A stretch of 64,000 nucleotides of DNA from Adenophora triphylla var. japonica (taxonomy: Eukaryota; Streptophyta; Magnoliopsida; Asterales; Campanulaceae), in contig JAFEMH010002450.1 of assembly GCA_022495995.1 (NCBI GenBank), positions 186,001 through 250,000 on the forward strand. Reading direction: 5' to 3'. Under the pieces are notes generated by a model, which saw only the letters and a list, made by a program, of their open reading frames with translations, did not search any database and was not told the DNA's origin. Position 1 is the stretch's first letter. Each line of letters begins with the position of its first letter. This document shows positions 11,039-22,408 of the stretch, in pieces. Made by a program: the position numbers and the translations under genes.

Positions 11039-11435
11039 GTAAGTCTCTTACATTACCATTGCTTTCCGTTAGAAATTTGAATCTGTTTATTTTATGAACT
11101 TTTAATCCCTGGCATTATACCCTTCCGAAATTAGTATTTAAATGTTAACATGGATATGTTTTTGTGCTTCTTCTTGATCATAATGCTCCTTCTTCAAGCG
11201 AATCTGTGTTTTTTTTTTTCAAATTTGGAAGAACATTGAAAATCGAATTTCATAACTTTTGAGAGCGAACTCAGTCGCGAATTTGGGCGTTTTGATTCGG
11301 AATCGAATTGCGATTCGATCCGATCCGATCCGATCGAAGGAATTCAGAATTCGACCCCGCTATGGGCGAATTCTGTGACCCTGTTATGTTGTATCATGAT
11401 TTTTAATTACTGCATATTGTATGCAGTATCATATA

Positions 11436-11670
11436 CTCTCTCCGTCTCGTCTTATAGTAATATTCAAACAGACCTATTTTGATCGTCCCAAAGTAATCAG
11501 CAAAATCCCAAAAAGGAAATAGGACTCACTTGTGATACTCACAAAATTACCCACTTCACTTTCTCTCTGCTATCTAACCATCTACGCACACAATACATCA
11601 CATTTTTACGCTTTTCGACTTAATTCTTGTGCCAATTAAAATTGTGCATATTTCTCTTGGACGAAGGGAG
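11436..11670. repeat. Stowaway-like MITE
   Basis: Left end ctctctccgtctcgtctta, right end ttggacgaagggag, TA at 11434-11435 and a ttac flank on the right; somewhat diverged. Confidence 0.7.
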
Positions 11671-12159
11671 TTACTTTATAAGAATTTGTGGGGCACTTAA
11701 TTCAATGAGGAACTTGAGAAAAAGTGAATTGTCCCAAAAAAAAATTTATGGGTCAAATTTTCTATCTAAATTGTGAAATTGTGAAGAGATTAATGACCCT
11801 CCAAAATTAAGAGGCCCAAATTTGTAACGTAACTCAATAAATTTATCTATTAACAATAAAATAATAATAATAAATTTATTTTTGACCCTCTTTCCTTTAA
11901 CAATAAAAACACATTATTCCCTTATCTATTAATAAAATCATATTTAATTTGTTAATATTTAAAAAAATATAAATATTTACTTGTCTCTGTGCATTGCTTA
12001 GCGCTAGTATTTGTAAAAATTCATTTCACCACCAAATTGTACCAAGTCCTTAACTTTTTTCCTTTGGGACAACCTCGATTTATACCCTAAAAAAAAAAAA
12101 AAACCTCACGCCATTATAGAATATGTAGAAAAACGTCGCACTACTTTAGAGAGAGAAGT

Positions 12160-12263
12160 ATAAAAACTAGATTAGGGCCCTGGGAGAAATAAGCCGCCTC
12201 TAAATAGTGAGGAACGACGCATTGTCTCTTGTCGGCTTCATCCTGCTCGTCCTCCCCAGTTAA
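12160..12263 (+). other. Alternative 5'-UTR exon candidate for the CGR1-like gene
   Basis: A GC-richer stretch (gggccctgggagaaa, then cctgctcgtcctccccagtt) ends at aag followed by gtaatc near 12264, a plausible donor. It could be a second transcription start or an internal leader exon. No ORF. Confidence 0.3.
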
Positions 12264-12583
12264 GGTAATCTCCCCCTCTTTACTTGCATTTTACATTGTT
12301 AATATTGTATGCACCAAGTTTTTCGATGTGGTTAAATTTATTTTGATTGCTAAAATGGGTTCGATTTAGCTATAATAGTTCTTGGACTAAAATGGATTTA
12401 ATTTAGATATAATCAATGTGAATGAAATTGATATACCGAATATTAAACCCAATTGTTGATTAGTTGAATCTAAACATATGGAAAAATCTGGGTTTTTTTT
12501 TCTTCCTAATTTTCTATCACGGATTATGTTTGGGAAATTAGTAGAATGCTCAGTATTGAAATTTGTTTTCTTTTTTCTTCATA

Positions 12584-12743
12584 CTCCCCCCGTTCCAAAA
12601 TTATCTTTCCACCATCACAAATACTATCAATAACAAGTTTTAGATTTTCATTATGATAATTAAATCAAACTAAAATTATTGATCAAAGTTCATTCGTAGT
12701 AACGGACTAAAAAAATGGGAAGATCATTTTGGGTCAGAGGGAG
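12584..12743. repeat. Stowaway-like MITE (160 bp)
   Basis: Left end ctccccccgttccaaaatta; right end ttttgggtcagagggag; TA on both sides (12582-12583 and 12744-12745). Confidence 0.75.
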
Positions 12744-13510
12744 TATTAAATAATGTTGGTTACGGAAGAGGCGCCTTTGATCAGTGGAATGTGGGCCGAC
12801 CTTCCTTACGAATAGTGGGAGCTTTGCCAAAAAAAAAAATTAGTGTTGGTTATGATATTTGGTTACTACATATAGTTAGGGTCTATTTGAATTGAGATTA
12901 GTAGATCAAAGCAGTGAGATTGAAGTTCAATGGGTAGGTGGATCTGTGTGGGTTTGCAGATTCAAATTTATATGACATATCTGTAAATTTCTTGATCTAG
13001 CTGTAAGCCTGTGATGATAGGTTATTGGACTTAAGGCTTTGATTGTTTTGCGATGACTTGTAAATAGCTTTCGGAAAAGGTTTTCCAGAAAATGTTATGA
13101 TTTTGAGTTGTTTGGTAAATTTTAGAAAATTATTTTGGAAAACATTTTCTGGTGGTTGGTAAACTTTGTGAAAACGCTTTTGAGATTTTTTTTTTCTTTT
13201 TTCTGTTTTTTTTTCCTTGCACAATCAAGAACTAACCATTTTTTAGATGGTGGTGGGTAGTGGTGGGGTGGGGGTGCTAAGAAACAGTTTAAGTACCTTA
13301 AACTAGTAACAATAATTTTTTTTAGTTGGGTGTTAAGAAACAGTTTAAGTATGAGTTACAATATTTATTTTAGTCGGGGTGGAAGTGGGTTGGGGTGGTG
13401 TGGGTTCGGGGACGGGCAATCGACTAATATATGCAATGTAGTTTCGCAATTCGCATCAAATAATGCAACGCCCTTCTTAGTGTCTAAAAAATGCAACGTA
13501 CTTTCAAAAT

Positions 13511-13690
13511 AAAAAAAAAGGGCAAACCCCGGTGCGCCAAGCGCTCCCCGCGTTGCGGGGGTTGGGAGAGGGAACCATTTGCTAGAGCCTTTCCCTGACA
13601 ATTGCCAAGAGACTATTCGCCAAGGTTCGAACCCGTGACCTTATGGTCACCAAAGAAGCAACTTAACAGTTGCGCCAAGGCTCGCCCTCT
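13511..13690 (-). repeat. tRNA-derived SINE, second copy, 16-bp target duplication
   Basis: Reverse-oriented copy of the family at 1307-1489: on the minus strand it starts agagggcgagccttggcgca, carries the B box ggttcgaacc, and ends ggtttgcccttttttttt. The direct repeat aacgtactttcaaaat flanks it exactly at 13495-13510 and 13691-13706. It lies inside the left arm of the 13.4-15.2 kb element and so is younger than that element. Confidence 0.93.
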
Positions 13691-14583
13691 AACGTACTTT
13701 CAAAATATGTTTCAAATAATGCAACGATTTTTTCCTTAACGGGGTTAGAATTTGTATCGAAATGTTAATTTAACAAACAAGGTGTTAAAATTTTAACGAA
13801 ATGTTAATGTGGAACTTGCTAATGTGAAAGTTTAGGTGGTCATAATATAAGAAATAAAACATTACATCCTAAAAGATAAAACCTACACATTTGATCTCCC
13901 CATGTTTTTCGGCTCCACTCTTACGTCGCCTATTCCGCATTGATCCCCCCCATCATCGCCTCCCCCCACGTTACCCTTTCCGCCGTCGATCCTCTATACC
14001 TTTACCCCACTTTGCCATAACAATCCACAACATCTCTCTTTCGTGGCTGCTCCGTTGCCGGTGAAATTTTCAAATGGTTTACATCCTCCCAAGCCCTTTT
14101 CTCTTTCGTTGCGGGCGAAATCTTTGTGCGAAGAACTCTATGTTCACCGTTTTGAGTGATTTGGGTCACTAAGATTTCCAAAATTGCAAGTTTTTTTTTG
14201 TTTTTATTTCTGCAAGTTTTTTGAAAAAGCTGAGAAACGCAATCGCTCCCATCCTTTAATGCAATCGCTTTCTATCAATTGACTTGACTGTAAAAACCCC
14301 TTTACTCATCGAATTCATCTTCAATTTTTGATCTTCGTGTGTGATTTTGATTCATTTTTGCTGGGTTTGAGTTCAAATGACCTTTCATTTTCAAAGGCGA
14401 GACTAACGAATTCTGAATCAATTTGCTGGGTTTGAGTTCATTTGACAAGTCTGAAATTCAATGGAGCTGTGATGCTCACACCCTTCTATTTTGCTTAAGT
14501 ACCCGTGTCCAAATGATAGGACATGGACATGGGTGTGGCTATTTTACACTAAATTTGGTGTAAAATCTTACAATTTTGTGGAT

Positions 14584-14793
14584 CCGACACTCGAATTCGT
14601 ACCCATGTCAGACAATCGTACCCAAGTCCGAGCATCATAGCAATGGAGTATAAGTGATTGCCGGCGGCGAGCATCAAGAATGAGGCTGCCGACACTCGAA
14701 TTCGTACCCATGTCAGACAATCGTACCCAAGTCCGAGCATCATAGCAATGGAGTATAAGTGATTGCCGGCGGCGAGCATCAAGAATGAGGCTG
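14584..14793. repeat. 105-bp unit in direct tandem duplication
   Basis: The unit starting ccgacactcgaattcgtacc is present at 14584-14688 and 14689-14793 and appears identical. It is part of the cargo of the surrounding element, which suggests a recent duplication. Confidence 0.92.
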
Positions 14794-15235
14794 CCGGAAT
14801 TGGAAATTGAAGAAGGTGAGTAGTGGGGCTCCTTTTATTTTGAAATTGAAAGTTGGATTTGGGAAAAGATATGTAATTTTTGTTGGTTTTGTGAAATTAA
14901 AATTTTGGAGTGGATGTCGGATTCAGATTCGTGAAATGGCGTCTGGGAGGATGGTGGTGGCTATGGTGGATAATGGTGATGGTGAAATGCAAAGGGAGGA
15001 TGGGTGGAGCTGGATGATGGGATGACGAGGATGAGGTTAACGGGTGTTATTTTATTTAACGGGTATTAATTCCGTCGTCAAAATGTTAATTTTTGTTAAT
15101 GTCATCCATTTTTTATCTTGAAAATTGCACTATTTGAAAAAACTTATAAAAGTATGTTGTATTTTTTAAACACTAATAAGTACGTTGCATTTTTTTTTAT
15201 ACAAAAAGAGGTAAAGTACGTTACCTTTTTAAGAG

Positions 15236-15543
15236 TAATTTTCCCGTTTGGGGAATAGGGGTTGGTGGTGGTGTGGGGGCGTTATTAAACAATTTTAGTA
15301 TAAGTAACAATAATTTAATTTGAGGGTAGACAGGTGTAGGAGTTTTGGAAAAAGACATACGGAGGCAATGGCAAGTCAATTTACTTGGGAAATACGCTTA
15401 TTTTCCATTGAATATAAAATGATATACGTTACTATAATTTTTTTTGTTCCGACCAAACACCGAAAAATACGGAAAACTTTCCGGAAGCCATTTTCCCCGA
15501 AACAAACGCGAAAGCCATTTCTTCAGAAACAAACGGAGCCTAA
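15236..15543. repeat. Remnants of tandem ggtggtgtggg/aacagtttaagta repeat and a cgtttgttt MITE end
   Basis: Sequence at 15245-15315 resembles 13258-13375 on the other side of the 13.4-15.2 kb element, as if that element had split an older repeat. At 15443-15543 the end gaaacaaacggagcc matches the terminal sequence of the MITE at 5811-5990. Confidence 0.4.
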
Positions 15544-15854
15544 GTAATTCTGGGTTTGTCCTCATTCTCCATCAGTAAGTGAAAATAATGTTCATGAATT
15601 TTGAAGTGAGATAGATAGTAAAACTTGTTAAACTGTTAAGTTGGTTTGTGTTGCTTGTTCCGAGGTGTGTGTTTATGATCAATAGTGAACACCTTGTATA
15701 GTAACAAGAAACTTTTAATATGACTGTATTGCTTCTTCGACGTCGTGATTAAGACTTGTGGGATACCATATTTGTTTTCTTGATATTTGTATCTACGAGT
15801 ACAGTTTTGTGACAAATTCTTTGGCCGATTCAGCTTCCGGAAAAGTCAACATCA

Positions 15855-16433
15855 ATGGCGTGTACGATTGATTTTAGGCGTCTAGATGAAGGTTTCGGCG
15901 GCAAAACCTATAAGCGAAAGAGAGAAGAACAACAACTTAATCACCAACTAAAGGATACTCTTGTCACTGGCTCCATGGATGTAGACATCACTGAAACGGA
16001 ATTGGCGGCCCCAGCAAAGAGACAAGCTGTTCCCTCTTCCGAAAACCCTAACAAACCGGTTTTCGGAAATCCCACCTACGACGGGGTGATAGCCGGCAGA
16101 GTTTCCGGCCGAAATTGGAAGCAGCCGAGGATTCACCGATCGTCAGCCATGAAGGTGAGCCATAAAGGAACAACCTTTGAGCAAAGGGCTTTGCAGAAGG
16201 AGGTGAAGAAGGCGTACAAGGAAAGGATGACGGAGATGAAGGAGGAAATACGTCAGAACAAGGTGGAGAAGAGGAAGCAAAAGGAGGAGAGAGAGAAGAA
16301 GAAGCAGGAGAATATTATCCGTACTGGCACTAAATATCAAAAGATCACAAATCCTAAGACTCTGAAGAAGATTGCCAAGTCGAAGCAGCGAAAGCTACTC
16401 AAGGTTGTTCCTGATAATCTTCTCAAGAAATAG
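15855..16433 (+). CDS. CGR1/CCDC86-like rRNA-processing protein, 192 aa
   Basis: Nucleolar coiled-coil protein of the Cgr1 family; yeast Cgr1 acts in 60S pre-rRNA processing. One intact exon. After a variable N terminus (residues 1-75) comes the conserved block: GRNWKQPRIHRSSA, then GTTFEQRALQKEVKKAYKER, then a Lys/Glu-rich helix of about 60 residues predicted to form a coiled coil, then KITNPKTLKKIAKSKQRKLL near the end. The start ATG is the first in frame after a plausible splice acceptor (gattcag ending at 15833). Upstream leader exons with a telo box (10.9 kb) would fit ribosome-biogenesis control. The reading frame is intact and codon use looks normal, so I take the gene to be functional. 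Confidence 0.85.
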   Translation: MACTIDFRRLDEGFGGKTYKRKREEQQLNHQLKDTLVTGSMDVDITETELAAPAKRQAVPSSENPNKPVFGNPTYDGVIAGRVSGRNWKQPRIHRSSAMKVSHKGTTFEQRALQKEVKKAYKERMTEMKEEIRQNKVEKRKQKEEREKKKQENIIRTGTKYQKITNPKTLKKIAKSKQRKLLKVVPDNLLKK

Positions 16434-17090
16434 ACTGCCGAATTGTTAGCTAGTTGGTCGAATGGCAGTTACTTATGGCGCGAATTTATGCACTATTTTA
16501 GTTTGTTTTATATAGGAAACTGCGTTTTGTTAAATTTTAAGTTTTGTGGCAATTTTCTAAAAGTTATTGATGGATTAGACTTGTATGGTAGTTATGGTGT
16601 AACTTGCTTTGGTTTGTTTGCACTGATTTTGAAAATTATTTATGAAGTTTAATGTCATCTCTAATCGTTATATTTCTTGGATTCATTCTTGAGTTCACTT
16701 TCCCAAGTGGCCTGGAGGGCTAGCAGGATCTTCTATTGATGTCTTCCTTTGATGACCAACCATAACCAGGTACTAATTTTGACCTAGATTTTCATGTCAC
16801 CGTCTCAAAAATTCTACCTTCTCCTAACAAAATTAAGATGTGTTTGTGGGAAAAATATTGCAGGAGACTGGAAATTTCAGTCTCTTTCTTTAGCAAAATT
16901 TCTAGGATCTGTAGATTCGCCCGAAATTGTTTGACTTGGAGTGTTGGTGGATGAGACTTATCGGTGCACAAAGCTTGTTGGTCTCTCTTAAAGGTGTTTG
17001 TCCATGAACCCTCACGCTACGTTTTTTTTTAGCTAATGAGAATATGTTTTCAAGTTGTTCATCCTTGATGTTGCCATGGGAATAATTACA
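16434..17090 (+). other. 3' flank of the CGR1-like gene
   Basis: T-rich sequence directly downstream (16500-16660) reads as 3' UTR. Nothing else that I can support. Confidence 0.4.
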
Positions 17091-18479
17091 AGAATATGGA
17101 ACGTACTACACCCTCGATTACACTAATGGTAACATACTATTATGAATTGACAACATAATGTAACATACTTTTGAGTCACATTACAATTAAGGTAACTAAG
17201 TTGGATTACGTTAATTTTTATTAACGGAATGAACGAACTCGTTAAATAAAATAACTATTGTTAAATAAGTAACATTTCTTTATGCTGATTCGACTACCCT
17301 CTCTTGCCTTCAAATTCTTCCGTGGAATTTCAAAATCAAAGAATCTTTATTTTTTCTATAGCTTGAACGGTTCATATGTGGGTTTTATCTCCCAAAATTT
17401 CAATAGAACAAACAATTTGAAATTATGATATATAAAATTTGTATCTCTTTCTCTTATCTCAACGGGAGAATTATCCAAGAATTCGTACGAGACATTCATA
17501 TCTGGAGTCAGAGAACTGTAGATGGTGAGGATGGCAATGGAGAGTAGTCATGGCCATTAGAGCCGCTAGGATCTATGGTAGAGGAGGGAGAGGGCAAGAG
17601 AGACGGGCCCATGCCTTCCGTTCTCGCCTAGATCCGAACAACGTAGGCGTCGTCATAGCCGGAGATGGAGATTGGGTGGTCGTTGATCAGAATATGGCAA
17701 GGAGGGAGTGATGGGGGAGGTGATGGCCATGTTTATAAACAAGAATCAAGAAAAAAATAAAATGAAAAAAAAAATGAAACCCCAATTCAAAATATTAAAT
17801 CCCCAAGTTTGAAAATTGAAATTCATATTCAAAATCTCTCTATGTTTGTTGCTAGGGTTTCATTTTTCGAATTTGGAGCTTCAATTTCGAATTTGAAACC
17901 CAAATTACTCTACTTCAGCTTCTTCATTACTTGTAGGTAAGGAAGAATGGTTTGATATTGCTGGGTTTAATAAACAATGGTGGTGGGGTGGACTGATGTT
18001 GTGTGTTCGAATTTCATGGAGTTTTTACAAATATGGACGTGTCTTTCTGATCTGGAATTGGTGGTGTTAATTTTGTTTTGATTTTGGTTTTGATCTTTCT
18101 CCCTTCCCACCCGTTGCCGTCGTTATGGCCACCAATGCCGCCACCATCACCACCAACCACGTTCCACCATTTTCAATTTCTGGCGAATCCTGAAATTCGG
18201 CCATGGCTGTCCGAACCCGTAACGAAATCTCGGCCATGGTCAACCAAACAGGTACTGAAATTCTCGGCCACACCCGACTGACTATTTTCCAAAATCTCAG
18301 CCACACCCAACCGAATTTCTTATTGTTTTCGGCAATTTCCGGCTGAACAAAGCTTGGGTCATGAATCAAGGAGTTTGGGCTGGAAGGACATATGGGATTA
18401 TTGAGGTCTCCAACTCAATATTATTGAGGTCTCCAAACGTCAAAACGTGGGTGAAATAGGCAGGATCGCTAAATCGTTC
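17091..18479. other. Repeat-derived spacer before the MULE
   Basis: At 17100-17280, blocks such as taatggtaacatac and gttaatttttattaacgg recall the gtaacgtactt element family, so this may be a decayed member. At 17510-17720 and 18080-18370 GC-richer pieces occur without a coherent frame. No gene called. Confidence 0.3.
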
Positions 18480-18901
18480 CCGCTAAATCGCTAAGGGAGA
18501 ATTCCCCCTAAATTCGACTTATACCCTCCAAAATTAAACCCTCTGCAAGATCGCTAAATCACTAAGGGCAGATTGAAAAACCGATAAACAGAAGAAGAAG
18601 AAGAGAAGTTGACGAAGAGTGTGAAAGAATCGAACCACCATTTTAACAAAATCTAGTAAATTTCTTCATTGATTGACAATTATTGAGTTGTTTTTATTTG
18701 ATTTTGGTTATGAATTTGACTTAGGGTTTCGTTGTTTTCTGTGTAGGGTTTGTGAAATTGAAGGTTTGTTTGATTACTCGGTTATGGATGAACCAAATTC
18801 TAATAATACTGAAGGACAAAACATAGGGAATGTTGATATGAATGGTCATGTTATGGATGATGATACTTGATGGGCTGATAATGAATATGAGATTGATAAT
18901 A

Positions 18902-19161
18902 CTCCCTCCGTCCCTAAATGTTTGTCTCATTTGACTTTTCAAACATTTTAATTTAGTGATTTTGAAGCTTTAATTTTGGTTATTTTTATGAACGCTTTGA
19001 AAATTATTGATAATATACACCGCCGTTATGTAATACTTCGTCCCTAAATGTTACAAGTTTTGAAAATTTAGTGATTTTGAAGCTTTAATTTTGAAAATGG
19101 GACTAACTTTTTGGGACAAAGGAAAAGGTGAAATGGGACAAACATTTAGGGACGGATGGAG
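18902..19161. repeat. 260-bp Stowaway MITE, copy 3, inside the MULE gene
   Basis: TA at 18900-18901 and 19162-19163. Exactly 260 bp and very close to the copies at 3942 and 6374; the right end has gacggatggag in place of gacggagggag. It separates the N-terminal coding segment of the transposase from the rest. Confidence 0.9.
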
Positions 19162-19885
19162 TATAACTTTTCAGTCTCATGGTAGAGATTATAATGGGAA
19201 TGTTGATGGGGAAGATTTTGATGATTGTGATTCTATGACTGATGATGATGAGTACTTCCATAATAGGAATGTAGCATCTGCAAGTAGAAAAAAATTTGTT
19301 GGGGAATTTTCTGATTTTGGAGAAGAGGATAATTGGTGAAGATTTGAATGAGGAGAATATTGTCAATGAAAATGTGGGAGGTGAAAATTTTGGTGCTGAG
19401 CCACGTTTGATTGAAAATATATTGGGTGGTGAGTCAGGTTTCAATGAAAACAGCAGTGTGGATCAATCAATGTATTTTGATATTTGATGGTGAATTTGAA
19501 AAATGAAAAAGTGACGAAAATGATGAAAAATCTGACTCTGATATTATTCCATTGAGTAGCAGTGATGAAGAAGATTGGGTTAAAGGTCCTAGATTAAAGC
19601 CAAGAGAGGAAATTCACTTTAATCCAAATGTAGAGATCAAGGACTTCGACTTTTGTGTGGATATGATATTTGAAGGACCTGCACAATTGAAATATCAAAT
19701 TAGGGAATATGCTGCATTTCATAAATGTTCAATTTGGTTTTAAAAAAATGATAAAGAAAGGGTTCAAGCAAAATGCACATATTGTCCTTGGGATTTATGG
19801 GCAAATTACGAGGAAAAGGATGCCACTTTCAAAGTGAAAACTTACCAAAAAAATCACACATGTTCAAGCAACACAAGGATAAGGG

Positions 19886-20952
19886 TGTAGCGATGCGTGA
19901 ATATTTCGAATAACAGAGTCGCCACTTATTATTTATTTAGGAAAACAATAAGAAAAACCTTTTTGATTTTAAAGAGATTTGAGGGTTCGGGGGTTAAGTT
20001 ATCGAATGGGTAGGTCGAGGAGCATCCATTCCACTCAATCCGGAGATCGGTCTTGCTAATTGAGTATTATCAATCTTTTTAATTACTAATTAAATAAAGA
20101 ACAAGAAAACCCTAATCAATTTCTTGATTAGGAATGTCGGATTGTACGCTTCGAGATCGCCTTCATCGATTGAAGGGACTCTAGGCTAATCCTTTTGATG
20201 GGATTACACCACTCTAAAAGCCAATAGAGAGAGATTAAGAAAAAAAGAGTAAAAGTATAGGAGTTTACCTAGTTTAGGGAGGATTTGATTTAGAACGTGG
20301 TTCTAAGATGTTTTCTCGATCGAGAAGTGATTTGGGCAGAGTTTCGACTCAATATGAGAGTCAAATCTTGATGCGGACAGAGCTTCGCCTCAATTCTTGA
20401 TTCGGGTTTGGATGTTTGTTGATCAACAGGGTTGATAAACAAACTTTAGGTGATTTTAGGGAGGTTTTGTGAGTGATTTGAAGGAATCTTTCGTGAAGAG
20501 AAACCAACAAATTGTGTGTGTTGTGTGGAATTTCGGATCTCTGAAACAGTGGAAGTCACCAAGTATTTATAGGGGTTTAAGAGGTAGAGGTGGATTACTT
20601 TGTCATCAAGATTAGGACTCTCAAGGAAGCTTCCAGAACCCAAATGTGATTGGATGACCGGATTAGATGAGGTTTATCAAGAAAGGAGGTTGAAACGGAG
20701 AAGGAGAGTGATTTCTGCACATCCTGTCGAGGGGATATCTCGCGCGAGATATGATATCTCGTGCGAGATATCTAGTCTGATGACTATTTTGTCCTCTTCA
20801 GTTTATTCCGTTAGTCAGTTAGATCCAAAACTAACGAGGTTAGTTAGAAACTTAACGAAACATGACGAAACTGATACGCTTTCATCAAAACATAAAAGAG
20901 AGACTAAGAGTAGTGTAATCATGATTTATTGGTTCAGAATGGGGTGTCTACA
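19886..20952 (-). repeat. RE1 3' LTR (1067 bp)
   Basis: Left-hand copy, next to the purine tract at 20953-20965. TATA-like tatttata (minus-strand tataaata) at 20564-20571. Palindromes: atatctcgcgcgagatat at 20735-20752 and a degenerate gatatctcgtgcgagatatc at 20753-20772. A PBS-like gagtcgccac lies at 19916-19925. Confidence 0.93.
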
Positions 20953-21038
20953 GAGCCCCTCGGCGATAGGTCTTATGAAAGAAGAAGTGTCGTCGATAGA
21001 AAGACATCATTCTGAACATTGGGATGGTCGTGCCGCAC

Positions 21039-21084
21039 GGCTGCCTACGTATCTCTAAGAGAGAATCAGACCAAACGTAGTTCG
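21039..21084 (-). other. Conserved CTACG hairpin motif, RE1 3' region
   Basis: Minus-strand sense: gaactacg ... ctct-ctt-agag ... acgtaggcag. Outer pairs ctacg/cgtag; inner pairs ctct/agag. It lies 87 bp from the 3' LTR. Confidence 0.75.
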
Positions 21085-21277
21085 ACTCCAAAACACTAAA
21101 ACGGCTACTTTAGGTATTTTGAAAAGCATTTTTGAAAATCGAAGAGGGATTTTTTTTTTGAAAAGGTAAAATCATACTGAGGAATCAAAAGACTTGACCC
21201 AATTCTGAAGATACCCATTTGTTGATGAAGTCGTTGAAGTGTGCCGCCCGAGGTTACTGACGTTCCCGTTGTTGTTG

Positions 21278-21655
21278 CCGAGGTCACGGACTTTAAAGTT
21301 TGCTGCCGTCACAGACTTTGGAAGTTGTCGCCGAGGTCACGGACTTGAAGTTTGCTGCCGTCACAGACTTTGAAGTTGTCGCCGAGGTCACGGACTTGAA
21401 GTTTGCTGCCGTCACAGACTTTGAAGTTGTCGCCGAGGTCACGGACTTGAAGTTGCTGCCGTCACAGACTTTGGTTGATGTCGCCGAGGTCACGGACTTG
21501 AGGTTGCTGTCATCACAGACTTTGTTGATGTCGCCGAGGTCACGGACTTGAGGTTGCTGTCATCACAGACTTTGTTGATGTCACCGAGGTCACGGACTTG
21601 AGGTTGCTGCCATCGCAGACTTTGCTGGTGTTGCCGAGGTCACGGACTTGAAGTT
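21278..21655. repeat. RE1 minisatellite, eight units of about 50 bp
   Basis: The unit contains gccgaggtcacggacttgaa and gccgtcacagactttg; starts near 21278, 21330, 21381, 21432, 21483, 21532, 21583 and 21632. It lies in the untranslated 3' part of RE1, where hypervariable tandem subrepeats are known in Tat/Ogre-type elements. Confidence 0.9.
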
Positions 21656-22376
21656 ATCGGTTGAGATAAAGGTTCTGTCGGCCCCTGTAATGCAAGGATA
21701 TATGCACGATGGTCTCGGATGGACCCGAATGATTCTTACCTTTCTGTACCTGTCAACACATAAAGATTCCAAATAGATTTTCCAGATTTTAGTTGTTTAA
21801 CTGGACTTACGTGGTGGTGCACACGTCTGTTCGTGTAAATGGCCGATCAGACATTTTGGTGGTGAGTTTATGTATGAGTATATGGTATATGGAAATGTAG
21901 GGACATTTGTATGGATTTGTATTTGAGATGGGTGAACTATATGAGTGAACTTGTGTTTGACAAGTTGGGACCCAATCGAGTTTTGCGAGAATGTTGCTAG
22001 TCAGCGAGGTTGTATTGTTGTAGAATTTCGTTCGATGAGTATCCTTGTGTGAACCCATCTAGGTCTGTTGAGAATCTTCATTCTTACTTCTCCTTGAGTC
22101 GTGTCTCTAGGAGGCAAACGACTACACATCTGTCGACTGTCGTAATGGCTCTATGTCCAAGGCCCTTTGGTGTCTCAAGCCCCAGGTTGCTTGCAAGTGG
22201 TAGATGACTTTGTGAACAGGCTTGTGAGTCTGCTCTCTTGATTTGAAGGTGATCGAAGAAGACTCTCCTTGTTGGTTTGATTTGAAGAGGATCGAATGAC
22301 GTCCGGTGAAGAAGGTTGAAGAACACTCTCCCTTTGACCTTTGATTTTTTTTTCTTAGTGCGCACCCTGGTTTTTG

Positions 22377-22408
22377 CCTAGACCGCCCTTTCGGGTTTTC
22401 AATCTAGC
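22377..22408 (-). other. Conserved CTAG hairpin motif, RE1 copy 1
   Basis: Minus-strand sense: ctaga-ttgaaaacccgaaagggcgg-tctag. Outer stem ctaga/tctag, inner stem ccc/ggg with an apical gaaa loop. Shared with RE4 at 49710-49741. Confidence 0.7.

Larger units (their letters stand above)
13420..15235. mobile_element. Large terminal-inverted-repeat element of the gtaacgtactt family, with cargo
   Basis: The right end (read on the minus strand: aaaaaggtaacgtactttac, later aaaaatacaacatactttta) matches the left end of the 4581-5052 element. The left end carries atgcaacg and taatgcaacg blocks in mirror orientation. Sub-terminal blocks with aacggggttag and gaaatgttaat also match the small element. 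About 1.1 kb of GC-richer interior (13900-15020) is absent from the small copy. A SINE has inserted near the left end. No transposase found; limits approximate. Confidence 0.6.

Noticed and set aside
18067..18369. 100-residue minus-strand ORF
   Set aside because: No recognisable domain or splice context; composition suggests repeat-derived DNA.
21293..21551. Repetitive ORFs on both strands
   Set aside because: By-product of the 50-bp minisatellite, whose unit length keeps frames open.
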